DNA of 64,000 bases from Epinephelus fuscoguttatus (lineage: Eukaryota > Chordata > Actinopteri > Perciformes > Serranidae), in NCBI RefSeq assembly GCF_011397635.1, contig NC_064759.1, positions 13,598,428 to 13,662,427 on the forward strand. Direction: 5' to 3'. A model generated the notes under the pieces. It saw only the letters and a program-made list of their open reading frames with translations, did no database searches and was not told the DNA's origin. Positions 39,001 to 51,299 of this stretch are shown here, in pieces (positions within the stretch are counted from its first letter, which is position 1; every line of letters begins with the position of its first letter). The translations under genes and the position numbers were made by a program.

Positions 39001-42000
39001 TTGGCTAAAACACTCAGGGGGCGTGTCACACTCGGGTTTGTCCTCAGCAACACTAAAAGGAAAGCATGAAGAGAGAGAGATAGAATGATAGAGAGGAAAA
39101 AGAGAAAGAGAGAAAAGGCACTGGTTTAGCACACAGTGCTGAAAACAGTGGGTTAATATAGCAGTAGTGAGTGGTTGTATTGAATTTTCAAGTCAACCAG
39201 CTCATAATACAGTTGTGAGTGTTTACCTCTGATGACAAGGAGAGTCACCATGTTTTCTCTTCCGTCCTCTCTTCCTCTTGGCCTGCAGCTCCAGCTCTGT
39301 CACCTGCTGCACCGAGTCGCCTCCTTTATCTCTCTCTGGCCCTCTTTCGTCTTTCCTCCCTCCCAGTTCTCTCCCATCTCTGCTGTGTCCTGGCAAGAGG
39401 TCGGGTGATGACATGGAGGGAGCTGCAGATGAGTGCGTGGGGGAGGATGCAGTGGAGGGCAGTGGGTGCTTTCTGGGCCGCCCTGGCCTTCTTTTGTTTT
39501 TCCCCGCCACACCGTCTGGCGTTGGCACACTTTTCTGCTGCCCCCGGCTTCTTGAGTCACCTTGTAAACCTGCAGTCGTTGAAATGGAAAGAGGGAGGGA
39601 GGGGTTGAGGCAGAGGAGGGGTGTAAGTGGCAGAGAGGAAATGAGACAGATGTGGATCAGTGATTGAGCCAGCAGGAGGTGTGAGGTGAGGCCAGTCTAG
39701 GCTGAGTCATGCGGATGGGACACCGATTAGGTGAGTCACAACATTTCCTCTGACCAGTTCACTTCTGGGAAATGCATTAACAAGTAATTTATGTACACAC
39801 ATATGCAGCCACAAAAAAACACAAGAACTGACGCTGTGCAGAATGTGAAATATGAACATGCACACGTATGCACAAAAAACTGTTTTTGCACATTCAGCTA
39901 ATGTGGAACACAAGCTCAAAAGGCTGAGTAGATACAGAAAGGGAGAAAATATGTGCATGAGTGTGCCCGTGCTAGCGTGCTGCACTGCAAAACACATGTG
40001 TGTTTAGTTAGATGATGAACTGATGTCAAATGTATTCCACTTCTCTCAAAAACAACATTTTCCCTTCACAGGCTCTCTTTGCCCCCATTCTGACCTCCAT
40101 GCTGTTCCTTCATCAATCGCTCCTGAGGTCATCTATCTTTTTGTTCCATTTTCCACAGTCCCTGACAAGACTGACCACTCTTTCCTTATTGGATTTTTCC
40201 AAGTCAAATAGGCCCTGTTGGCCAGCAGTGAGGGATAGGCCAGGCTTTAAATAGCCAATCTGGTGGTTAACTAATGACTGTGTTCACTGGGTAGCCCCGG
40301 GCTGCAACAGCGTGTGGTTCGCTGCAGGCCGGGGAAGATTTCAAAGATTTTCTGGAAGATTCCCATCAAGATGCTGCCCTCCTGCTATAACACTTTTTAA
40401 AAATTCCGACAGAGAGTGGTTGCTGAGTGGTTGTGTTTATGTGTGTGTTAGGCACGTCCCCTGCACAGCAGAGAGGGAGTCTGAAATTGGCTATAAAAAG
40501 AACGGAGTCTGATTTCCTCTCAAACACCCTCCAGGCTTTGATGTGTGGCTCAACAACACCTGAGAAAAAGCAATGCTGTCACTATACTGGGCAAACTATT
40601 GGTGCCGCAATCTCATCTCCACATTGGGCAAATATAAAAATCTGTCATACTGTGCAAGTGAAAAGAGCCTCTTGGCATAAAACCTATTCACTCAGCTGGC
40701 TGTCATGTTTTAGGTGCTGTTGTTGTATTTCAATGATAAGCACAGTTGATGTTAGATTTTCCATATAACCTAAATTACTGTCAGGGTTCTAGTTATGCAT
40801 ATTTTCTGCCAGTAAGAGAATTCAACTGTGCATTCACACAACTCAAGAAGCAATGGAGCTTTTAGCAGCATTCATCAGCACAGTTTCCAGCCAGAGAAAT
40901 ACTACCATTGCAGTATCTGTACCAGCTTTAGCACTAATGCTAACATGACCTCATACTGAGACATCAGACAGAAGCACAGCGCTCTATTCATTCACACATT
41001 CACTGATCAAACCATTCATGCGTCCTCACCTGCTTCTCTCCTCTCAGTCCACGCTGGCTCATCTCTCCTCCATGACCTGTCTCCACTTCCTGGATTCCTA
41101 CCAGCCAATCCACTCCTCAGACCCCTCCCCCCTGTTGCCATGGCAGCGGATGTGAACAGGTTGGTGTGCGTCGGAGACGGGGACGTTCTGTACAGGTGCG
41201 AGTCGTCCTCGCCGTCTTCGTCCTCTCCGTCTGATGCAATCTGCCTGCCTGTGTGCTGCTCCCCGGTGAAGCCTCTCCAGCTGGGAGTTGAATTTCCAAA
41301 TCCTGTGCCTCCCAGGCCCCCGAATTTTGACCAGCTCTGGCCCAGGCCGCCCCAGCTTCCTCCAAACGAAGACAGGTGAGAGGAGCCCAGCCCCAGGGAG
41401 GTGAGAGATGAGTGTTTGTACCTCTCTGCTGAAGATGACGATGATGTGGCAGCAGCAGCAGCAGAGGAGAAGGAATCACTTCCATTCTCACATAACCAAG
41501 ATGATTCTTTAGACAGCATACTCCCCATTCCTCTTGGCCCTTTCCTTCCTCCTTCTCCTTGCCCCAAAATGAACCCTGACCTTGGCTTTGAACTGGCCAA
41601 CCCCTCCCTCTCCATTCCATCTTCCTCCTCATCCTCGTGTAACTCCTCCTCGTCATCCAAGTCCCGCTCGCAGTGCCTGTGACGGTGTTTATGCTTGTGT
41701 TTGTGTTCGCTCCTCCCACAGCCACAGGAGAGGCCAGACGTGAACCCTGAGCTGAGGTGTGGGCCTCCTCCACTGCCTCCTCCTATATCTCCATCGACCT
41801 CTCCCCCTAAAGCTCCCTCCCTCAGCAACCTGCTCCTCCGCCTGTGGAATCGGGCGGGGTTGAGGAGGAAGTGGGCATGATGGGGCTGATGGGGTGCATA
41901 CTGGTGTGGAGAGGGAAGCGGGTAGGAGCTAGGGAGGTGGTGGTAAAGTGTCGTGGCCGGGGGATAGCTGCTGTAAAAGCCCATGTTTTCGATGGTCTCC

Positions 42001-45000
42001 TGGAACTTTGATGGGCAACCACATTGCCTGCGGTCTGGCTTCCTGTTGCAATGCACAGGCTGGCAGGGGTAGAAAGGTTGGGGGGAGAAGGAGGGATTAG
42101 CAGAGTAAGATGAAGGGTGAGGAGAGTAGAAGCCATTCAGATTGATCCTGAAGATGTTGGAGCGGAGAGAATGGGAGGAGGAGTGATGACGCCTTCCTCC
42201 AGCAGCATTCCCACTCCCATCAAAGCCCTGTCCAAGCCCCGTCCTGGCCCAGCTTCGCCGTCCGATATGGACCTCACTAAACTGACCAATCAGATCCTCT
42301 AGCTCAGCCAGAAACTCTGGATCCTGCATGTGCAGCTGCTGGTGCTTCTTCTTATGCTTATTTTTCTGTCTCTTCAGTGCATTGTGTCCAAGGCAAGAGT
42401 AATAGTCCGAATGAGTGCACTTGTTGTGTCCTGGGCAGGGGCATGGGCACATGCAAGTGCAGGAGGAGGAACAGTCATAATCCCTTCGCCTGTGCCTGTG
42501 TCTTTCTCTGTGCCGCTCCGCAGAAGTAGAGTTGCCGATGGGGTTTGTGTGTCTGGGCATGAGAGAGAGGGGTGAAGAAACAGGGGAGGGACGGTCCACA
42601 AGAGAGGAGGGGTGCCTTTGACTCCCCAGAGTCACTCCTGACCCCTGACCCAACCTGAGCATGCCTCGAACTCCCCTCATCTCCGCTCGTTCGGAAACGC
42701 TGTTGTTATCCGTTCCAATCCCACTATCGCTAGGCAGCGTCTCCTCGCTGTGTGACTCACTCCTGGGGGAGGGAGTGGCCTCTTTCAGATGGCCAGGAGA
42801 GCCGGGTGTGTGATGCAGCGGTGGGGTGGGACAGGAGAGCTTACATGAAGACTGGTGAAAGGGGAAGTGATGCCTTCCCTGGCATGGACAACTCTTCTTC
42901 ACAAAGGGAGAGAGGGATGAGGAGGAGGGAGGACGAGGGGAGGTACAGGAGGATGATGGGGAAGGGAGGGAGAAGGTATGAGGAAAAAGTAGGGAGGATG
43001 TTGGCTCTGTGAGGCTGCCTTCACTATAGGGGCTCTGGGCCCCACTGGAGTGGGTGAGAGATGGGGAGGGAAATGGGTGGGAGGGAGGAGGCTGGGGTTG
43101 GTTAGATGAGAAGAGAGATGTTTCAGAGGGATTGGTAAACAGCGACGACTGAGTGGCGCTCTGGGAGTTGGAATTAGCTGTTTGGGCTTTAGGCTTGCGT
43201 CCTCGCCTCTTGCCCATATAGATGGTCCCTCTCTTGCTCACATTGATCTGAGGGCCCAGTTTACTCCCAAAGGGGGAGGACAGAGCTGAGAGTGTGGGTA
43301 CTGTTGTAGCCTCTATCAATTTACACATTCTTAGAGAGGTCTCACCATCTGGTGCCTGGCCTTCCCTTCCCTCCTTTCCCACATACCCTGACAGCATTAC
43401 CTTGTGAAGTCTCCTCTTCTTTCTTTTCTTCATCTCGTTAATCAGCCTCCTGATCTTTAGCTGCCGGTTCCCCTTCTCAGGAGGATGAAAATCTTTACCC
43501 CTGTCAGTGCGATTCAGTGCATCTCCACTCTGGTCCTCGGGGAGGGGTCGTTTGGGAGGACGGCCACGCTTCTTGGGGCTGGATTTAGACTGAGCAGCAC
43601 ACTGCAGTTTGGGACTTGGCTCCAGCACAGGGGCTTTTTGAACTCCGTCACACCCCAGAAGAGGCACCTCAGTTGGGACAGCGCTTGGAGAAAGTCTAGG
43701 GGGAGGTTCATCTAAGCTAGAGCTGTGGGATTTAGGGCGGCCCCTTTTTCGGGCAGGGGTTAGGGGGCATCTGGAAGCAGGGGGGCTAGGGTCTGATGTG
43801 GGGTGACTCTGCTTTGGGGATGGAGGTTTAGTTGCAGCAGAGAGAGGGGAGGAGCTGCTGGTTAAGGAGCTAGACGGAGCTGGGTGTGACTCATCAGTCT
43901 GCTGGATAGTGGCCTTGGCAGGGAGGGATGTCTTGGGGTTCTGGGGGAAACTTAGTAAAGGATTATGTTGGGAATCTGACGGGGCTTCCTGATTTTCCGC
44001 CCTCTGAGCCCGGTGCACCAGCTTGGTCCAGCTGGGCCGTCTGGCTTTACGTTTCTTGAGCGGGCGGCTGTCCTGCTCTTGGGGGGAAGAAGGGGGAGAG
44101 ACGGGGGCACGGGCAGAGGGAGTGGGCAGGAAGGGAGGAGCAGAAGAAGAGGGGTGGCTTGGAGGCACAGTTGAATGTCTTGAGACGTCTTGTTCTTTTG
44201 ATTTACTGGTGTCACCTGTTGCTGGCTCAGCTTGTTTAACTGGCTTGCAACTGTCATCCGTCTTTTCTATCTCATCTGCTCTGCCTGGATTCACTACTTT
44301 ACAGGTTTTATCCAGTTTACCACCATCAGCTGTCTCACCACATTTATTATCCTCTGTTTTTTGTCTGTCCGGGCTAAGCTTGTCCCTCTTTGTCTCAGCC
44401 TTTCCTCTTTCAATCTTTAGTTCATCCCTCCATGTATCATCAGTCCTATGTCTCTCATCCTTTTCTTTTCCATGCCTTGATTTCCCATCCTTCCCTTTCT
44501 CCTTTTTCTTCTTCTTACCTTCCTCCTTTCTGCCCTCACTCTTTGCTCTTTCGGCCTCCAATCTGTCTCGCTTTGATTTTTTGTCTTTCCGTTTCTCCTT
44601 TTTTGCTTTCCTCTCTCTGTCTTTCTTTTTCTCTAAAGAGGGATCCTGATCTTGGGATTGGGCAGAGGAGACATCCACAGTGGGGGAGGACTGTGGTTTA
44701 GAGTTGACTGAAGGAGAGGAAGGAGAATCTGGCTTACTCTTACTGGACTGTTCTTTATGAGAGCTGGTGGAGGCTGGAGGTCTTGTAGAGGAGTCCATGG
44801 AGGAAGCAGAGGAGGAAGTGCTGTGTTTTCCAGCTTTGCTTTTCGACGCGGTGGAAGTGCCAAGGATGTCGCCGGAGCCTTTCCCATTGGACAGTCCCTT
44901 CTGTTTTGTTGTTTGCACCAAACCATTATGTTTCTTGGAGGTCTTGCCTTCGTTCCTGGTATCCGATGCAGACGGGGCTTGGATGCACGCAGCAGAAGGA

Positions 45001-46680
45001 GTAGTTGAAGCTGTCTGGTCTGTTGTGGGCGAGCAGGGTTTGTGTCCTGCAGAGACAGGCTGGCCATTGACACTAGGAGGCTTCTCTTTCTTCACTCTCT
45101 CTGATGAGCCATTTGAATTCACCTCTGTCTTATCGGCCAGTTTGATAGGAACCTGGGGAGTGCAAACAGGGAATCTCTGTCATAGACAACAATGGCTGTG
45201 ACATCCATTAGTTTGCTGTTGACAATGACGAAGGACAATGGGGAAGAGACAACAACTCAAATGCTTTTGTTTTTGTCCGCCCATTAAAAGAGAGAGTGAG
45301 GACAAAATGACTCAATCAGGCAGAGAAAAGAGGGCATACTGAAGAGAAGGAGAGAGTGAGGTGATGGAAACAGGAATGGGGTTGACACAGAAAGGAGAAA
45401 TACAAAGGCAGAGAAACAGAGAGGAAGGGAGTGGGACAGGGACAGAGGGGGAGTGAAAGATAAATGAGAGCAGGTAGAGGAAAGAGGGGATGTAAAAATA
45501 GAAGAGAGGGACAGATATAGAGAGCCAAGCAGAGACAGAAAGAGAGAGAGAAAGCTGCGCTATTGGTAGCTATAAATTGCCACTAATACAGATGAGAAGG
45601 CTTGACATTTCGTACTTGTCCTGTAATTTTGGTATGCTGCAGCTTGAGTGGCGTTTGTGCAGCTAAAGCAATAAGCTTTCCCTTGGGTGATTGTCATAGG
45701 GACTGATGGACCAATGTCTGTAATAGCTCCAAGTGGTTGCCGTGCTGTTGTCCTATTTATAGGTCTGTTTATTTAAATGGGCTGCTTAGGTTTCAGTATT
45801 GAGACAATGGCTTATTTGACCTTATTACAACTGAGCACAAAGCTGAGGGATTTTGCACCATATAAGTATGTCTGGCTGTTAACTGCAAGATGAGTAACAA
45901 AGCAGAGCTACAGCACATGTGTGCACACCTTCAGTCACTGTAACACTTAGTTTTTCCATTATAGGCTTGCAGATTTAATACTGGCAGCTGACATGAGTTA
46001 ATCTGTGTGTGTGCACTCTAACTTACCTGTTTGGCTGACTTGGTCCCTTGGCTGGTAATGGCAGGGACTGAGGCTGTCGTGGAAGCTGTGGTAAATGTTG
46101 ATGATGACGACACTGGCTGCGAAGATGATGATGATGATGATGATGACGATGCAAGTGGTGGTGAAGCAGCAGATGCAGTTAGTTTGGATGTGGTCTGGAC
46201 AGCATCCAAGCCTGAGCGTTGATCTCTGGTTGCCTCGACTGGAGCAGAGCTGGTTTTGTTCTGCGGTCCTCCGTCTCCATCCCCCTTTACCAGCCCCCCC
46301 CTGCCTTGTCTCTGATAGGTCCTGATGGTGGGCTTGCAGACGTAGCTCTCCAAGATCTTGGGCGGTTTCTTGGTGCGCTTGGCCTGGAGTCCAATTCGGA
46401 GTCGCACATTCCCCTCGGGGCAGCTGGTCTCCCTGCCAGAGATCTGAAGCTGCTGCTCCCCTGCGCTTCCACAGCGCCCCTCGATGAGCAGCTCCAGCAC
46501 TGCCCCCTTATCTCCCTCTCTCTTCTTCCCTGCTCCTCTTTTCTCCTCCTCCTTTTCCCCTACATCTCCATTCTCCCCCTCACCCCTCCTCTTTTTCTCT
46601 GCCACTTCAGAGTCTTCGGATGCAGAGGTGGGGTCCAGAGTTGTGGTTGGAGGGGTTCCCCCCTTCACTCTCTGGTCCAT
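36100..46680 (-). CDS. ash1l: ASH1-like protein lacking SET, bromodomain, PHD and BAH (10 coding exons, about 1,924 aa)
   Basis: ASH1L is a nuclear H3K36 methyltransferase. Coding exons on the minus strand: 46680-46027, 45152-41030, 39569-39227, 39052-38879, 38757-38693, 38610-38537, 36736-36691, 36585-36545, 36451-36381, 36283-36100. Phases are consistent (5,775 nt with stop). Conserved landmarks: [14 protein letters not shown] in exon 1; [20 protein letters not shown] and [18 protein letters not shown] in the 4.1-kb exon 2; AT-hook cores [15 protein letters not shown] and RRPGRPRK; then [33 protein letters not shown] and [13 protein letters not shown]. The last two exons give the post-SET motif [12 protein letters not shown]. 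The AWS-SET-post-SET block that should sit between 38537 and 36736 is missing. So are the bromodomain, PHD and BAH parts. Translation stops at TGA 36102-36100, unless a weak donor at 36107 is used. Gene identity is firm; whether the truncated form is biological is open. Confidence 0.85.
36809..37283. mobile_element. hAT-like MITE in the ash1l SET gap
   Basis: The left end TAGAGATGTTCCAATACC and the right end (reversed TAGAGTTGTTCCTACACTG) are imperfect inverted repeats of the style seen in teleost hAT elements. No frame and no clear duplication was found. It fills part of the interval where ash1l should carry its SET exons. Confidence 0.5.
37340..38515. mobile_element. Composite element with ACTGTATATAAAGATGG ends in the ash1l SET gap
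   Basis: ACTGTATATAAAGATGG near 37342 and its reverse complement CCATCTTTATATACAGT near 38497-38513 bound about 1.15 kb. Inside, 37585-37850 is a fragment typical of dispersed teleost retroposons ('ggcgcccaggaggcatcctg', 'accagcggctctactctgag'), probably non-LTR derived. Together with the hAT-like element it accounts for nearly the whole 1.8-kb interval between ash1l exons. Confidence 0.55.
39620..41029. other. ash1l intron 2, no further gene seen
   Basis: This spacer lies between the 4.1-kb exon and the AT-hook exon. It holds ordinary intron sequence with no supportable frame on either strand. Confidence 0.4.
45290..45555. repeat. Purine-rich GA tract in ash1l intron 1
   Basis: About 265 bases of almost pure A/G on the plus strand with many 'gagag' repeats, giving a pyrimidine-rich run on the gene strand. 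It sits just upstream of the exon 2 acceptor region (45152). Confidence 0.6.
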
Positions 46681-48380
46681 CAGAGAAGTCAGGGGGGAGA
46701 GGCGGGATGCTGTGGGGTTTCCAGTATAACACTGTTAAATAGGGGTGTTGAGGTCAAGGGCAAAAAGCAGAAAGCAGGTGTAGGTCAGGAGATCTCCAAA
46801 AGAATATCCTGTAATAGTCCAATCACAGCTGGGCTCCTTCATCCAGCGAAGGAAGGTCTCTCTTGTCCTTTTGGGCTTGAACTGAGATGGAGTCAGTTTG
46901 AGGCAGAGAGAGAGAAGGGAAGAAAAGACAGACAGAAAGATAGAGAGGCCAGTGATTAGTCATTTCAGTGAGCTCAGATGCTGAGTAGCAGCAGTACAGG
47001 AATTGAGGGGAAAGTCCCCGTCTTCTAGGCAGCTGTGGAGAGGTGCTAAAGTCTGTGTCCACAGAGATGATCTCATCATACAGAAAACCCAGGGGGCCAA
47101 TCAGCGCCACCGATTCCCAGAATGTCGGCACTAACTGGAAGAAAGACCTACTCACATTCTTCAAAAAAACAGCCTCAGCTGGTTTTCGCTAACAATCTGT
47201 AAATAACGGCAGCTGTGAAAGACGGCTCCCTAAACCTCTACACTTTTACTTTTGCTCTAATCCTCACTCTGCCTCCTCTCCCCGGATCAATATATCAATC
47301 AATCAGCTCCTGACTAATTCAAACACTTGATCCAGTCTCCTCCCCTTCTCTCCCCACTGTCTTTGCGCCTTCTGTTCTCAGCTACTCCCACAAGCACTTC
47401 TCCTCCCACCCTTCCCTCTGCTGTACTTTCTTTTCTCTCCGAAACTCCCCTTTTCATGTTTGGCAGAAAGCTTTTGCATGCATTCTCTATTAGTCCCATC
47501 CACTCCCTCTCTCCCTCTCTCTGTAGACCACACAGTAAAATGGTCAACTCATACACTGTATCCATGTTAATCAGAACCATATTTCCTCCTCCACTTCGTT
47601 CTTTTCCTCCTCTCCAACCTAAATCCCTCCATTCACAGTCCGACCATTCCCCTCCTCCCCTTTCAGTAGTGGTAACAAAAATCCGTAGGAAAGGGTAAAA
47701 CTTATTTTTGGAAAGGAGTGCAAATTCCTCCTCCCATTGCTTCCTCTAAGTCAAGTAAGCTTTTCATTGACCCCATTGTAAATTGACTTTTAATGTGACA
47801 TTACAGCAAGTAACACACCCTAAAATAACATTCTCCTCGGCAGAAAAAAAAAACTTTCACTCTCGCTCACTCGCACTGCTCTCAGCCCAGTTTTTAACAT
47901 ATCGAGGGGAAGCAGCATCTTCTGTCACGCTTCCTTCATTATACTCTCTCTCTCATTAAGAGAGACGCTCATCCATTTTCTAATAAAACACACCCTGCCA
48001 AGCATTCTTGCAGCTCCTCTCCTGAGAGCCTCTTATGAAATAGCTCATCTGTCTCTCAACGCACTGAACTGCCCCCTTAGACTCACAAGAGCATCTCAGA
48101 TAATGTTTTTATTTAAGAGCTCAGTGGGCTATCTCTCCTGCCTCTCGGTCCCTCCACACCCAAACTCTTTTCCTTGAATCATACGGAGCTCAAATCAACA
48201 TCTGTTCCAGTAACTGCTGTTATGTAACAGTTTTGGAAAGCAAGGCCAAACCTCCTTATAATCAAATAAAATGAGCATAGGGATGGACAGTGGTCCTCTC
48301 AGACAACTGCAGCCGCTTTTATCATGACCTCTGCTCCAAAGGCCTGACCTGTGTGAAGAAGAGGGGAAGGTCGAGTCTCA

Positions 48381-49482
48381 GGCAGAGGTGGGACCAGTTC
48401 ATTGTTTTGCAAGTCACAACTGAGTCTCAGGCTTTTGCACTGAAGTCCCAAGTCAAGACCGACAAATTCAAGGTCAAGTCCCAAGTCCCAAGTCCTAAAC
48501 TTTTGGTTTCGAGTCCTAAACAAGTCATAATGCGCTCCTCACTAAATGTAATGTAATTTTAACAGCAGGGTAATAACATATTCATTTGCCAAAATTATGA
48601 ATGCTTTGTATTTATTTATTAAAACAAGTTTGTTGGAAGTTTGTTGCCATTTGTTTTATTGTTAGCCATCAAGCAAACAAGATTACCTTTGGTATCATTT
48701 TTCTCAACTGGCGCTTATGATGCTGCGTTCCATTTGTACTAGGAAGTTGGAATCTCCCAGTAACCAGTCAGAAATTTCAACTGGAATGTCCCCTGAAGTC
48801 GGATTCCCAGCTCAGGAGGTCGGAAGAACCTCACCAACCCCAACCTCAAAATCCAATATGGCTGCTCTGTGCATCAACAGTAGTGAAAGCTGTAGTAACA
48901 TACTGTTTACTAGCACTGCTGTCATGTTTGTGTCTCATTAAAACAGCCCTACACCCAGTAACGTCCAACTTCTATCTGTTGCTACGGTGTTGTATGCGCA
49001 AAGCACAGCGTTATGCCTTCTCATTAATTGGTATTGCTTTAACATCTTGGTTTTCCAACTTGTTGTGCTGGAGTACGATCAGCTTGGGTGTGACGTCATT
49101 TCTAGCTTTGACCTCCATCTTCTAAGGGAAATGGAACGCAGCATAATGCTAGTTTTTAATGGGTGCAACTCAACTGGATGCTATCGGATTGGCTCAAACA
49201 AAATGGATCCTAAGTGTCGAAATGCTGGGAATCAATAGCTTTAGTTTATTAAGGAAATTAAGGGAAATTGATTGATCCATGGCACGTTTTTGAAATATCA
49301 TATTTTGTAGTCTTTGGACTTGGGGGAAGGTTTCAAGTCGAAAGGCTCAAGTCCAGGTGAAGTCATGAGTCATTGGTGTTGACGTCCAAGTCTAGTTGCA
49401 AGTGTTTTTTGATTTTGGCTAGCTTCTAAAGTCATCTAATTTGTGACTGGAGTCCAAGTCATGTGACTCGAGCCCAAGCCTC
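48381..49482. mobile_element. CAGAGG-terminus element with a nested CTGCGTTCCATTT MITE
   Basis: The outer element has CAGAGG at both ends and many 'aagtcccaagt'/'gtccaagtc' motifs (48381 to about 49482). Nested at 48721-49143 is a second element with perfect 15-bp inverted ends, TGCTGCGTTCCATTT. Neither shows a transposase. They lie in the 5' intron of ash1l. Confidence 0.6.
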
Positions 49483-50649
49483 TGATGATATGACTTACAA
49501 TCCTGTTGTGCAGAGTTACTATAAGAAGAGAATAAGAGTGGCAGGTTTTCAAACTTAAAAGGGCAAGCCCATTCAGCATCAGTCAAAGTGCATACTAATA
49601 GCTTTTTATACTCTCCAGAGCTATACCTCTCACACATAACTCAAAATTATTCCAACATTAGACCAGAAGCTATTTCCAGTGACAGGATGATGGGTGGACT
49701 TGACACTGCAGTCAGTGTGGGTTCCTCGGCAGCGCTGAGGCGACGATTAAATCATGATAATGGCCCACCATATTTCCAGCCATCATCACCATCCCATGAC
49801 GGTGTTATTATCAATAACTACAACACCATTATCATCTGCCTGACAACAGCACAGAAGCCCCTGCTGGAAATTAGGGCTGCTGTGATGGCATCTTAAAAAA
49901 CACTGAGCCGTGAAGCCTCCACTCCACATATACAAGGGAAGTTTCTCACGTGAGTCTCCCTCCTCCTCACACACACACTTTCTCCTAGTTAGTGTATTAC
50001 AAGTGTGTTGGTCGTACATTGTGTACCCAGGTCGCAGCTGCGTAGGTTGACTGATGTTGCTACTGTAGATACAGTATGGGCAGTGGGGGTGTTACCGCAC
50101 TGGAGCAACCTATCACTGGTTTACTGAAGACGTCAACAGGGGCTTCCTTCTCCATAATGACTTTGCGCACCTCTGAAAATCACTATCCGCCTGATGCTGT
50201 CGCACTTACAAATGATACACACATGCACGTGTTGTTGTTGTCGTCACTCCTATCTCCGTAATGAAATATAAAGCGCATTTGAGCGCCCTGAAAAAAACAC
50301 GCACGAATAGAAACTCAACATGGAAGTGGGCTTGCTACGTAGCATCAAAAATGTGCTTGCTAGTGGTGTTTGTGATGTGGCTTAGTCCCCGAGCCACCTT
50401 TTTTCTCTGCTATCTGTCCTCTGCCAGCCCTTCTGCTGGTGTCAGCAACATTGAAATAAGAAATATCACCGTGCACGGAGAACACGGGGGGAAACATACT
50501 CAGCAACAAGGGATAAAATTAGCGCAAATCGGATGCACAAAATCCCCAGTAACCTCCAGTGCTGTGTGAGCTCGCTGATGATGACAGGCCTGCACACATT
50601 AATACAGACTGCCATGAAAATCTGTAATAAGGCTACGTAGGCTACTTAC

Positions 50650-51040
50650 CCGAGAGCGCGTCCCGGAGCCAACTGCGTTTAGGCAGGAGGTTAAGGTGTT
50701 GCTGTCCTGCTCGCCCCTTCGCACCAACAGCAATCCGGAGCTTTTTGGTGCATTAGATGTTGCTTTGATTACATAACTAAGGCCAGCGGAGGTTAAAACA
50801 CCTCCTAAAACCGAGTTTCAGTCTCATCGGAGCGCAGAGCCTACTGTGCAACAACATTGGCGCGGGTGTTTTCATAATCACACTAGTCGACAGATCTTCG
50901 TCGGCGCGTCTCCGCAGCTAGGTGGCGGACTGGTTACACTGGATCTTATTTTTGCTTTCCACTTCTCTCGGGGAAAGTTACATCTGCCGCCCGCCAGTAA
51001 TAATGGCTCAGATTGTGCTCACACGAGCTGTTAACGTGTC
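50650..51040 (-). promoter_or_regulatory. ash1l: ash1l promoter and 5' UTR exon (5' bound uncertain)
   Basis: On the minus strand, a CG-bearing segment ends CGCTCTCGG before a consensus donor (gtaagt, 50649-50644). The next acceptor (ccccacag) is at about 46710, 29 bases before the start ATG at 46680. The sequence up to about 51.1 kb is richer in CG dinucleotides than its surroundings. A TG-rich tract lies at 51071-51118. The start site is inferred. Confidence 0.5.
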
Positions 51041-51299
51041 AGGACGACGGGGCTGAAGGGCTGCAGCAGCGTGTGTGCGTATGTGTGTGTGCGTGTGTCT
51101 GTGTGTGTGGATGTGTGCGGGGTTACAGGCTGTGACAGTGCAGAGGGGTTGGTGGATGTGCGGGAATGCAATTGCGTGGCCATTTTCATGTGGCCAGAGG
51201 AGGAGATAAAACGGCGAACACAGCACAGGATCTCATTGCGGTTCATAATAGGCGATTGGGGAGGGCTATTTAGACGCTTAATAAAATGGCGACGACTTG

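Noticed and set aside
44023-44649. 208-codon plus-strand frame
   Set aside because: Shadow of the lysine/glutamate-rich part of the ash1l 4.1-kb exon.
47327-47698. 123-codon plus-strand frame
   Set aside because: Pyrimidine-rich intron sequence giving Ser/Pro/Leu translation; no start context or splice partners.
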